From Mrakia gelida (lineage: Eukaryota > Basidiomycota > Tremellomycetes > Cystofilobasidiales > Mrakiaceae): a stretch of DNA of 64,000 nt. The notes under the pieces were generated by a model. It did not search any database and was not told the DNA's origin. It saw only the letters and a list, made by a program, of their open reading frames with translations. The translations under genes and the position numbers were made by a program. This document shows, one piece after another, positions 55,295 to 64,000 of the stretch. Location of the stretch: NCBI GenBank assembly GCA_024345305.1, contig BRON01000002.1, forward strand, positions 1,984,001 through 2,048,000, written 5' to 3'. Each line of letters starts with the position of its first letter. Position 1 is the stretch's first letter.

Positions 55295-58200
55295 ATGCGG
55301 TCCTCTCACTCCTCCTCGTCCTCGTCAAGCTCGCGAGCTCAACTTTCCTCTCCTTCCTTCTTCCTCCTCCTCTCGACTCTCCTCCTCCTCGTTCTCACTC
55401 CGACTTCATCTTTCGCCCGCCCACGCCCTCATGGACCGCCAGTCGACCACTTGAATCCGATCCGAGCTCGAGGTCTGCTCTCCTCCAGCACGACTGGAGG
55501 AGCTCTCTCACCTCGTCCAACTCCTGAGCCAGCAAAGGGCAAGCTCGCACATCTGATGGCGACCTTCGACTCGGCAGCGCTCCCGGATTTACTCTTCAAG
55601 AGAGCTATCGGAACTGCCTGCTATGGATCGACGACCACTGCTGCCCAAGTGAGTCTCTCCTCTCAAAGTGAAAGAACGAACGAAGGGAAAAGCGGAGGGA
55701 CGGCCGCGTGGGCTGAAAAGATCGAGCTGACTTCTTTCTTCGTCGGTCTCGTTATTTCCGTGGCATCTTCCTAGATCAACAACTACTTCGCGACAAACGG
55801 CGCCTCGGCTGGAGTCTTCATGCTTTGTCCTGGAGCTGTGATCTCGGTGAATCAGACGATCCTCTTCACCGCGTCGAATCAAGGAATTTCGACGCAAGGA
55901 GGGACGTCCGTAGCTCTCACCAGCAGAGCGAAGCTCAACTTAGTAGACGCGAGCATCAGCACGGTTCTTCAGGCTACGAACTGTGTCAAGTGAGTTGTCT
56001 CTCTCCAGACATTCTTCTCTCCCTCCAAACGCTCGGAGATTGAGCTGATCTCTTCGTTTTCTTCGCCTCCCAAAAGCTGCAACGACCTCCTGATCTCGAG
56101 TCTGATCATCGACGGTGGTAGAGCTGCCTTGGGAGCTCTCAACAACGGGGGAGCTTTGATCGAAATCGGTGAGTCAACGTCTGTCCTCCTCTTCTCGATC
56201 GAGCGAGTCGCGAGAACTTTGAACTGACGACTTTTGCGTCGCGTCCTCAGGAGGAACCTCTCAACGGCATACCGTCACCAACTGCCAGATCGCCAACACT
56301 CGAGGATGGTCTAGTCTGCACTTCATCGAAGGGACAGGGCTTACCTGCGTTGGAGGTGAGCGTTCGCCCTCGTTCTCGCTCGAATCGGTTTCCTCGTTTG
56401 CTGACCTTGGGTCCTCCTCCGCCTCAGCCGTCGTCACCAACAACGTGATAGGACCTTCAGGACAGTCGTACGGAGTAGGAAACATCGCAGATGGTATTTC
56501 TCTTGCCTGTCGAGGGTCTACTGTTCAGGGAAACACGATCGTGAGCCGACGTCGTTTTCTTTGATTTCTCTCGCGTTCTCAATCACTGACGCTCAAGCAC
56601 CCCATAGTTCGATGCTACGGACGGAGCGATTGTGGTCTTCGGCTCTCCCGGATCTGATGTCTCGGGGAACACGATCTCCTCAGTAAATGTAAGCTAAAAG
56701 CAACAGAAGAGCGAGCAACGAGCGACGCGTCGAGCTCACAGTCCCGTTCCTTTCCCCTCCCCTTCTCTCAGAACGTGCTTCTCGGAGGAATCAACATGGT
56801 AGGTATCTTTTAATTTATCCTTCCGAATTCTTCGACCTAACAGAGTGTTGTTTGCTCTCGATCAGGTCGACTACGCTCCTTGGTCTGGCGACTACACCGG
56901 TCGGTTTTCTTCTCGCTCGCACCTCGCTCGACCTGAGTTGAACTGACGTCCACCCTCTTCGACCTGCAGATACTCTCGTTCACGGTAACACCATCACCGC
57001 CTCAGGATCTCAGACCAAGATCGGTTCGTCTGATCTCTCTCGCCTTTCGCGTACGTGTCTCGACGAGAGCTCATCTTTTCTTCCCCTCCTTCCCTCCAGG
57101 TATCGCTCAAGGACCTGCCATCTGTGAGATGAAGACCCTTCTCTTCTTTGACTCTCTCTCTTCCGCTCTTCTCTAGCTGACCGGCTCTCCAATCTCTTCT
57201 CAACAGGGGGAGACGACCTCACGAACATCAACTTCGGCGCGAAGGTCTACTCGAACTCCTTCGGAGGGGCGCATATGTCTTTTGGTCTCTCCGTCGCTGG
57301 AGTTAAGAGCTGGTCGACCACCGAGAACACTGTCCTCTCCTCTGCTCGATTCCAAGGAGGTTCGTTTGGACTCTCGCCTCTCGTCGTCTTCGTCTCGCTC
57401 TCTCGTCCTCGTCTCGTTCTTTGCTGACGAGCCCCTCTTTCCCTCCTCCAAACACCACTTCAGCTCAAACGGGAAACTGTCACGGGATCGGAGGAACTGT
57501 TTCACCCACCTTCGCTCTCTACGATCCGTCGAAGACCGATGCGACTCTGGATCTCGGGGACGATGCGAACTGCTGGAGTCGTGAGAGGGCTTTCTCTTCG
57601 TTCCTTCCATCTTCTCCACGTCCCTTGCTAACCGCGAAACCTTTGATCTCACAGAGGGAACCTTCCAATGTGAGCTCGATCTTTTCCGTTCTCTGTTCCG
57701 TCAAGAAGACCGGAGCGTCGAAGGACTTGACTCACTTCTCTCCTCTCCCTCTCAGACCTCCTCTGCTACGTCGCCGATACCACCACCGCTGGCGCCTCTC
57801 CAAGCTCAGCCTTCATCTCTGGAGGAACCTGCACTGCTGCTGCTCCTCCTGTTTATGGAAGCTCGAACTGGAAATCCGCGAACCTTTGCCTGCTCGATTC
57901 CGCCGCGAATCGAGTTCTCGTCGGTAACTTCATCCAAACCGACTCGAACAGTATCGAGTACTGCACCAGTCTGTGCACTTCGCTCCAGTACAACTACGCT
58001 GGACTCGAGAGTGAGTGGTTGGGAATTGAGTTCGACATGAATAGAGAGATCGGTTTGCTGACCTCGACGCGTCTCGTTCCTTCTTTGCTCAGATGGAAAC
58101 CAGTGGGTTCTTCTTTCACGCCTTTCGGCTACGCTCTAATATATACTGAAATGGGTTTCCTCTTGCAGATGCTACTGCAGCAACGCCATCGCTCAAGGGA

Positions 58201-60515
58201 CGGGATACGGGACCGTTCGAGCATCGTCGTCGTGGTTCGTTCCTCTCCCCTCCCGCCTCGACTGCGCAAGCTGACCCTCACCTTCCTCTCCATCTCTCAG
58301 TACCGTACCTTGCGCTGCCAACTCTGCCGAGATCTGCGGAGGGAACGACTACGGCTTGGGACTCTACTACGACGCGTCTCGAGTTGCAGCTCCCGTCATC
58401 GGATCCTCTTCTTCGACCGTCTCTTCCTCGACATCGGCGTCGTCGACGTGAGTCTCGAGCTTCTACCAAATACTGCTTCTCGTTTGACGCTGACTCCTTC
58501 TCTACTTTGATCTCAGGTCCAGCCGTATGGTCACCTCCGTCTCCTCTCGATCCTCCTCTTCTGCCTCAAAGACATCGACGGCCAGCTCGCAAGCTTCTTC
58601 CACCTTTTCCTCCGCCTCCGCTACTCCCTCCTCCTCAGCTCTGCCCTCCTCAAACGGCTACAGCTCCCTCGGATGTGTTCAAGACACGTCGTCCTACATT
58701 CTTCAAGACTACGGTTCGTCCTTTTCATCTGATCTCGACTTTACCTCGCCAGCGCGATTGACTGACCTCTCCCCCATTTTCATCGGCAGCGTTCTCCTCT
58801 TCGGCGATGACTATCGATCTCTGCAGTTCGTTGCTCAAACTTACCCACTCCTCGCTAACTTCGTTTCGTCTCGACTGACCTGTTGCGTCTCCCTCGATTC
58901 CCTCAGCGTCGACGTGCAAAGCCAAGTCGTTCCCCTACGCCGGTCTCGAGTACAGCAGCCAGTGCAAATGCGGGAACACTATTGTCAGCTCTGGAGGTGG
59001 AGGTGCGTCGTTGGCCAGCGCGAGCTGTTCGATGGCCTGCAGCGGAGTGTGAGTTCTCGTCCCTCTTATCCCCACCGTCGCGTCGTTTTCTTCTTCGACT
59101 CAACGCTGACACCTCTCTCTTCTCCTAGTTCGACCTCGAAGTGTGGCGGATATTACACCATGAGCCTATATTACTCGCAGGCGCTCCTCTCGTCGGTTTC
59201 GGCCAGCAGTAGATCCGTCGCCAGTGCGACGTCGACGAGCTCAGCTTCGGTTCCATCCGCTAGTGGGTGGAGCTCAGGAACCTGCGTTTCCGACGATAAC
59301 GCTCGACTCTTGACTGGTATCTGTGAGTGCCTCGGTGCCTGTCTGAGAGCGACGCAGGACAAGACTCGTCGGAAACGTCGAGCTCGAACTGACGCGTCCT
59401 TCCTTCGTTCTTTTTATTCCTCGACACCCAGCTACCTCGTCCGCCAGCATGACTCCTGCTATCTGTCAAGCTTTCTGCAGTGCCTACGCCTACTCTGGAA
59501 CGGAGTGTGAGCCGTCTCTCGTCTTGCTCGTTCTGAAGGAGATATCGAGACGCGAAACTGACGAACGGCTCTTCTTCTCCCTCTTTTCCATACAGACTCG
59601 ACCCAATGTGAGCTTCTTCAAAGGGTTGCGAATCATCGAATGTTAGATCGGTACTGACCCTCTGCGAGCATCTTCTCGAACCCAGGCTACTGTGGAAACT
59701 CCATCACCGCGACGACGAGTCACGGTCAGGCTTCGACGAACTGCAACTTATCCTGCGGTGGCGATTCCTCTCAGAAGTGTGGTACGTCAGAACCCGCTTC
59801 TGCTTCTTCGTATATGTGCTAACGTCGTATCTTTCTGGTTTCTCGACAGGTGGATCCTACGCCATGACGTTCGTCCTCCCTCCCTCCCTCGTTCTCGTCG
59901 CGCGATCTTTTCCACTCAAATTGACCGTCTTCCTCTTTCAATCCAGTCTCTACACCAAAAAACCCGCCACCTGGAGCACTCCGACGTGCGTGACCGATGG
60001 TGGAGGAGGCAGTCGGCTCCTCAACGCGTACTGTTCGTGATCCCCATGCTTCTTCTATCCTCCCTTTCTCCGCTGACCTCGTTTGCTCTTCTTCTCTTCA
60101 GATTTCGAGGGCTCGCTCATGACCAACAAACTCTGCCAATCTACTTGCAAGAGCAAGAACTACATCTACGCCGCTGTGAGTCGCTCGCCTCTTCCTCTTC
60201 CCCTCTTTTTCATCGCTCTGACTCGGATCTTTTCTCTTTTTCCACAGACTGAATACTCGAATCAGTGCTACTGCTCCAATACTCTCGCCACCTCAGCGAC
60301 CGTCGGGAAAGCTTCGACGGGCTGCTCGTACAAGTGCGGTAAGTCCTTTTGCGATCTTTCGCTCTCGACGCGACCACCTCAACTTCGTTTTGCTCTCGCT
60401 CGTCCCCGCTGTCGAGACTGACTCCTTTCCCTTCATTTTTTTCGTCTCTTCAGCTGGCAACTCGTCTCAGATCTGTGGAGGAAGCTACGCCGCGTCTCTC
60501 AGCACCTTCTCGTAG
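55295..60515 (+). CDS. Secreted right-handed beta-helix protein with four C-terminal WSC domains
   Basis: A large extracellular protein. The start MRSSHSSSSSSSSRAQLSSP leads into a hydrophobic core (FFLLLSTLLLLVL) and a signal-peptidase-like TPTSSFARP. Residues about 105-430 form a beta-helix: repeated turns ending in Asn, such as HTVTNCQIANTRGWSS, AVVTNNVIGPSGQSYGVGN, GSTVQGNTI, GSDVSGNTISSV, DTLVHGNTITASGS and AKVYSNSFGGAHMSFG. Four WSC domains follow, each with about eight Cys: the first has YNYAGLENGNQCYCSNAIAQ and AEICGGNDYGLGLYY; the second has FPYAGLEYSSQCKCGN and SKCGGYYTMSLYY; the third GTEYSTQCYCGNSI and SQKCGGSYAMTLY; the fourth ATEYSNQCYCSNTL and SQICGGSYAASLSTFS, with TAG at 60513-60515. 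Ser/Thr-rich linkers look O-glycosylated. No GPI signal or transmembrane helix follows, so it is probably secreted or wall-bound. More than 25 introns. Enzyme activity of the beta-helix is unproven. Confidence 0.88.
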
Positions 60516-60793
60516 ATGTACCTCTTCTCCTCGGCCTCGCCTCAGTGATTAACTTATCTATCTATCTATCTCAACTCAGCTTCTTCAGTTCAACTATCTA
60601 TCTATCTATCTGTTCATTCAGTCCGTCGCTCGAACGTTTCCCCAGGCCCAATTCGCAAAACGACGAGCAAAGAAACCCAGCTTCGTCGACGGGTTCTGCT
60701 CTCCTCTCTTCCCTCTCTCTCAAAAGCCAGACCCATATAATCCCAGCTCCCACCCCCTTCTTTCTCAGCCTCGACTGACATGCTCCCGCCAAT
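60516..60793. other. Convergent 3' gap with TATC microsatellites
   Basis: Contains two short (TATC)n tracts and the 3' ends of the WSC and RCE1 genes. The remainder is CT-rich with no coding signal. Confidence 0.6.
60554..60611. repeat. Two (TATC)4-5 microsatellite blocks
   Basis: TATCTATCTATCTATC-type arrays at about 60554-60571 and 60594-60611, separated by 22 nt containing AACTCAGCTTCTTCAG. They lie in the 3' untranslated region of the WSC gene. They are candidates for length polymorphism. Confidence 0.85.
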
Positions 60794-62292
60794 CTACCAC
60801 CCAATATACATCGCGTACGCAAACCCTCCGATCCCGAGCAGGTACATCACAAAGATGTCCGCCTTCTTGGTTGGGTGTCGATCCATCGCCGAGAACGGTT
60901 GAGGGAGACCGAAGATGTTGCAGAAGACGTGGGCGGAGAGGGAGGGGGCGAGGGTGCCTGCCCAAACGCGAAACCGAGAGGGTGGGGGGTTAGGGGGAGA
61001 TAGAGGAAGGGAGAAGGAGGGGGAGGGAAGAGGTGGAGGTGAGGATGGATGAGAGCGCGAACGAACCCGTTTTAACGAAGAGATGAGCGGCAAACCATCC
61101 GAAGAGGGTTGTGTAGGTGAATTGGAAGACTGCGAGTAAGGTGGCGAAGAGAGGGACATCAGCTTGAGCTTTGAGAAAGAGTAGAGAGTGATGAAGAGAA
61201 GAGGGAACGAACGACACGTGAAGAACGCCGTCTTGAACGCCTGCTTCGTCTTCCCGTTGGAGGCGAACACGTCGTACGCGTGGTGGACGTGGGCTACACA
61301 GCGCACGAAAGGAAGAGAAGAGGTTAGTTCGACGAAAACGAGAAACGAGCGAGAGGAAGAGGCAGAAAGAGCTGGACGAACCCAGTCCAAACCAAAGCGG
61401 CGTGATAAAGATCTGATGCTTCACCGACGCTCCGGCAAGCTGAGCACAAGCGATCATACACGATCTGAACACAATCTCCTCCGTCAAAGGGGCCTGCCAA
61501 CGCACACGCCCAATCGACAAACAAATCAGCTCAAACGAAGCCAGCCCAACTCGCTCGTCGTCGCTCGACTCACCACCACCCAATTCCTAACCCCCTGGAA
61601 AGTCCACAACGCCCCCCACATACCCCTCACACTCGGCTGATCCAATATCCAATCCGAGTAGATCGGTCCCGCGAACAACAGCGGCGCCAGCAGGAAAGCC
61701 GAGACGGGGGAAGGTTTATCCATCACGGCGTGCCAGACCATCTCCCAAGGACCGTACGCCATCAGTTCCGCGATGGGTTCGACGAGATGAGGGACCAAGG
61801 AACGGGGGAAACCGAGGAGGGAGAAGGTTGGGTAGAGGGTTGATAAGGAGGGGAAGCCGCCCTGCCAAATGCGAAGGGGGGTTAGGGACGAGGAGAAGAG
61901 GGAAGGAAGGAGGAGGCCGGAGGGAAAGGGTGCGAGCTCGACTCGTTCTTCGTTCAAAGACTCACCACCTTCTCATTCCCCTCGTAAACATCCATACTGT
62001 ACTGCATCAGACCCCAAACCCCAAAGATACACCCAACCGTCGCTCCTATCACCATCTTCAGACGAGCTTTGATCACCTCCGGGTGATCCCTCGAAACTGG
62101 CGCTGCCTCCTTCTTCGCTCCTTCTTTGGAGGAGGAGGGCGAGATTCGAGAGGCCTTGGAGAGGTAGAGGGATCCAACGTAGACGGAGGTGAAGATGGCC
62201 GAGTAGATGGACGAGTCGAGCAGGGAGATGACAGGGAGGGGGAAGGGGAGGTCGTATTTCGACGTAGAGGGAGGAGTGGAGGAGGACGACAT
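60794..62292 (-). CDS. RCE1: CAAX prenyl protease 2 (Rce1)
   Basis: An ER-membrane protease that removes the -AAX tripeptide from farnesylated or geranylgeranylated proteins such as Ras and Rho. The ATG at 62292 gives MSSSSTPPSTSKYDLPFPLP and a first membrane helix. Middle exons encode AAPVSRDHPEVIKARLKMVI, then LMAYGPWEMVWHAVMD and GPIYSDWILDQPSVRGMWGA. The catalytic motifs are VVAPLTEEIVFRSCMIACAQ (Glu-Glu-x-x-x-Arg), PLWFGLAHVHHAYDVFASNG (His), and LSAHVFCNIFGLPQPF (His and Asn). Two long helices follow the TTLFGWFAAHLFVKTG segment. The protein ends GIGGFAYAMYIGW with TAG at 60794. Roughly 320-330 residues from seven exons, matching yeast Rce1 (315). Splice sites are GTGAGT donors with short CT-rich introns. 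The family call is secure. Confidence 0.95.
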
Positions 62293-62763
62293 GGCGGTTT
62301 TGGGAGAACAAAGGAAGTTGATGAGCTCGACGTTTGTCTTTCAAGATTGGGAGGGACGGATCCGTCCGTCGGCGGTCCTTTTCTGGCTCCTTCATGCTGG
62401 AAGAGAAGCAGAGGGTAGCAGGTCATTCGTAGTAAAGAAGAAGAAGAAGATGAACGGGTAAGAAGTGTAGTAGATACGTAAGGTAGCAAGAAAAGAAAGA
62501 AAGAAAGAAAAAGGGAAGGGACGACGCGCGCGAGCCTGTAAAAGAAGAAGGTATGGGAGAGAGACGAGACGTTCGTTACACCGTGACGAGGAGGCAGTAG
62601 TAGAAGGCCAGAAGGGGGAGCAGGACGAGCGAGGAGACGCCGACGACCGAGGTGAGGAGGGTGGAGCGTGAAACGAGGGGGTCGAAGCTGACGAGGTTGA
62701 GTCGGTTGGAGGTGGAGGAGATGGCGAGATGGGAAGAGCGTTGGAAGCGAGGGTGGTGGGCGT
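62293..62763. other. Gap between RCE1 and tropomyosin with purine microsatellites
   Basis: 471 bp holding the RCE1 promoter and the tropomyosin 3' untranslated region. Plus-strand AAG repeats (AAGAAGAAGAAGAAGATGAA, near 62435-62454) and an AAAG repeat (AAGAAAGAAAGAAAGAAAAA, near 62490-62512) are present. No additional gene is seen. Confidence 0.6.
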
Positions 62764-63942
62764 TCAGAGGGACTGGGTAGCAGAAGAAGAGAGGCAAGCG
62801 GGTCAGCTGTGAGCTCAGGGAGAAAGCTTGAGAGCGAGAGAGAGAAGGAAGGTCAAGCTCACCTCCATCTGGGAGACGACCTCGTCGAGCTCTCGCTTCG
62901 AGACCGCGTACTTCTCCATCGCCTCCTGATGGATCGAGCAAAGCCACATCAAGCGATCAAAACAAGGTCAGTAACGTATCCCCAAGACGGCGAAGAGGAC
63001 GGCCGAGGAACTGCTGAAGTGGCTCGAGGGTTGTTTGGGAAGGAGGGAAGGAGAGTCGAGAGCGGAGACTTCGAACGAACCTCGTACTTCTTCTCCCATC
63101 CGTCCCTCTCCTGCTCCACACGAGCAATCTGCCTCTCAAAGTGCTCAGCCTTCACATCCACCTGACGAAGCCTGTACCGAACGAGCGCGCACAAACACCA
63201 GCACAGAAGGTAGTCAGCTTCGACCTTCGACCACGACGCCAGCTCACGCTCGCCCCTCCTCCTCCCTCCTTCCCTTCGCGTGAACTCACTTCTCGACGGT
63301 CTCCTTCAAGTTCTTCTCAGCCGTATCCAGCTCCTCCTCGAGAAGCTGAACCTTCCTGTTCAAGCTCTCGTTGGCTCCCTTGTGAGTCTCCCCTTCCTCG
63401 TGGTGAGCTTTGGCCTCTGCGAGCTTGGCTTCCGTCTTCTCCAGGTCGGCTTCGAGGAGGGAGACCTTGTGCGAGAGGGAGGTGATGTCCTGGTCCTTGG
63501 TCAGGATTTCCTGCTCGTACTTCTTGTTCTTGGACTCGGCTTCCTCAGCTCGAGCAATGGACACATCGGCTTCGGTTCGAAGGGAGTTGAGTTTCTATGG
63601 GAAGGGCGAGGGCGAAGGTGGCGAAGGAGGGAGGGTGAGGTGGAGGGAGGGGAAGGAGGAGATGGAAGGAGCAAGCGAGGGTGAAGGCGAGTTGGAAGGA
63701 ACGATAGACAGATGTAAACGAGGGGAGAGAAGGGGAAGAGTCAGCTTCAGAGCATATATCCAGCGCCTCTGCAGCGAGAGAAGAGCCGAAGGCGAGGAAG
63801 GGAGGAGGGGAGGAAGGGACGAACCTCTTTGATCTTCTCCTGTGTTTCCCAAAGCGCGTCAAGAAGTATACAAGGAGTCAGCTCCAAGGCTGTTTAGACA
63901 CGAACGAAGGCTTCCCAAAGAGTCTAGGGAGGTACTAACCAT
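62764..63942 (-). CDS. TPM1: Tropomyosin, 161 residues
   Basis: A coiled-coil dimer that binds along formin-nucleated actin filaments; essential for cables and the contractile ring. Exon 1 is only ATG (63940-63942). Exon 2 (63825-63839) encodes EKIKE. Exon 3 starts at 63594 with KLNSLRTEADV and continues SIARAEEAESKNKKYEQEIL, TKDQDITSLSHKVSLLEADL, then ANESLNRKVQLLEEELDTAE, KNLKETVEK. Later exons give LRQVDVKAEHFERQIARVEQ, ERDGWEKKYE, AMEKYAVSKRELDEVVSQME, and SL with TGA at 62764. The total is 161 residues, as in fission yeast Cdc8 and budding yeast Tpm2. The MEKIKEKLNSLRTEAD opening and LNRK-QLLEEEL centre are the family hallmarks; the heptad pattern is unbroken. Six coding exons, all junctions phase 0 or restored exactly. 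Start choice is forced by the M-E-K-I-K-E motif. Confidence 0.95.
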
Positions 63943-64000
63943 TGTAGTAAAGGTTGAAAGGGAAGGGGAGGAAGGGGAAGGAGGTGTTTGGGGAAGGTGA
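63943..64000. other. 5' flank of tropomyosin at the window edge
   Basis: 58 bp of CT-rich (minus strand) leader sequence directly before the tropomyosin ATG. Too short for further calls. Confidence 0.5.

Noticed and set aside
1..64000. Mobile elements, CRISPR arrays, biosynthetic cluster or telomeric repeats
   Set aside because: No transposase, reverse transcriptase, long terminal repeats, spaced direct repeats, or TTAGGG-type tracts were seen; CRISPR is not expected in a fungus. A Rap1-like gene does not imply a telomere nearby.

Overview
This window is nuclear DNA of a fungus. Nearly every gene is split by many short introns (about 50-110 nt) with GTGAGT- or GTTCGT-like donors, a CTGAC branch motif (often GAGCTGAC) and a CAG acceptor. 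The DNA is GC-rich and intergenic gaps are short. The gene set (Rad7, Cmr1, Rpa12, Mdm35, CorA, a 161-residue tropomyosin, WSC proteins) is fungal. Dense short introns, high GC and domain style fit a basidiomycete, most likely a Microbotryomycetes red yeast such as Rhodotorula or Sporobolomyces. That placement is inference; no rRNA or mitochondrial marker is present.

Layout, left to right: an MFS transporter cut by the left edge (1-2483, -); a Rap1-like BRCT/Myb/RCT protein (2967-7263, -), head-to-head with shugoshin (7452-10789, +); a lysine-rich membrane-anchored protein of unknown function (11100-12558, -); an Mpv17/PMP22-type protein (12850-13983, -); a 2.7-kb gene-poor stretch holding an intron-containing tRNA-Gln(CUG) (14715-14867, -); RAD7 (16723-20019, -), head-to-head with CMR1/WDR76 (20173-22848, +); a CorA Mg2+ transporter (23124-26745, -); the sorting nexin SNX41/ATG20 (27129-29897, -); a small acylated SVIP-like protein (30230-30981, +); UPF1 (31731-36487, +); a MetX-family serine O-acyltransferase (37224-39485, +); RPA12 (39834-40693, +); MDM35 (41301-41748, -); a RhoGEF (42078-46640, +); a flavin amine oxidase (47436-49273, -); a BAH-PHD protein (49531-51712, +); an SLC35F6-like transporter (52099-54337, -); a secreted beta-helix plus four-WSC protein (55295-60515, +); the CAAX protease RCE1 (60794-62292, -); and tropomyosin (62764-63942, -).

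There is no operon, mobile element, CRISPR array or biosynthetic cluster. Related functions sit close together in the first 23 kb: telomere (Rap1-like), centromeric cohesion (shugoshin), global-genome excision repair (Rad7) and DNA-damage chromatin binding (Cmr1). They form two divergent pairs over gaps of 188 and 153 bp. The most unusual observations are extreme exon architectures: a 5-nt microexon in MDM35, 8 nt in RAD7, 11 nt in UPF1, consecutive 13-nt exons in CorA with an apparent GC-AG intron inside the GMN signature, and a first coding exon consisting only of ATG in tropomyosin. Others are the beta-helix/WSC fusion, a DH domain split by a large low-complexity insert, a three-BRCT Rap1-like protein, and an apparent excess of the palindrome GACGCGTC in introns and gaps.

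All gene models were spliced by eye. Termini are firm where motifs anchor them; internal junctions in low-complexity exons are less certain.
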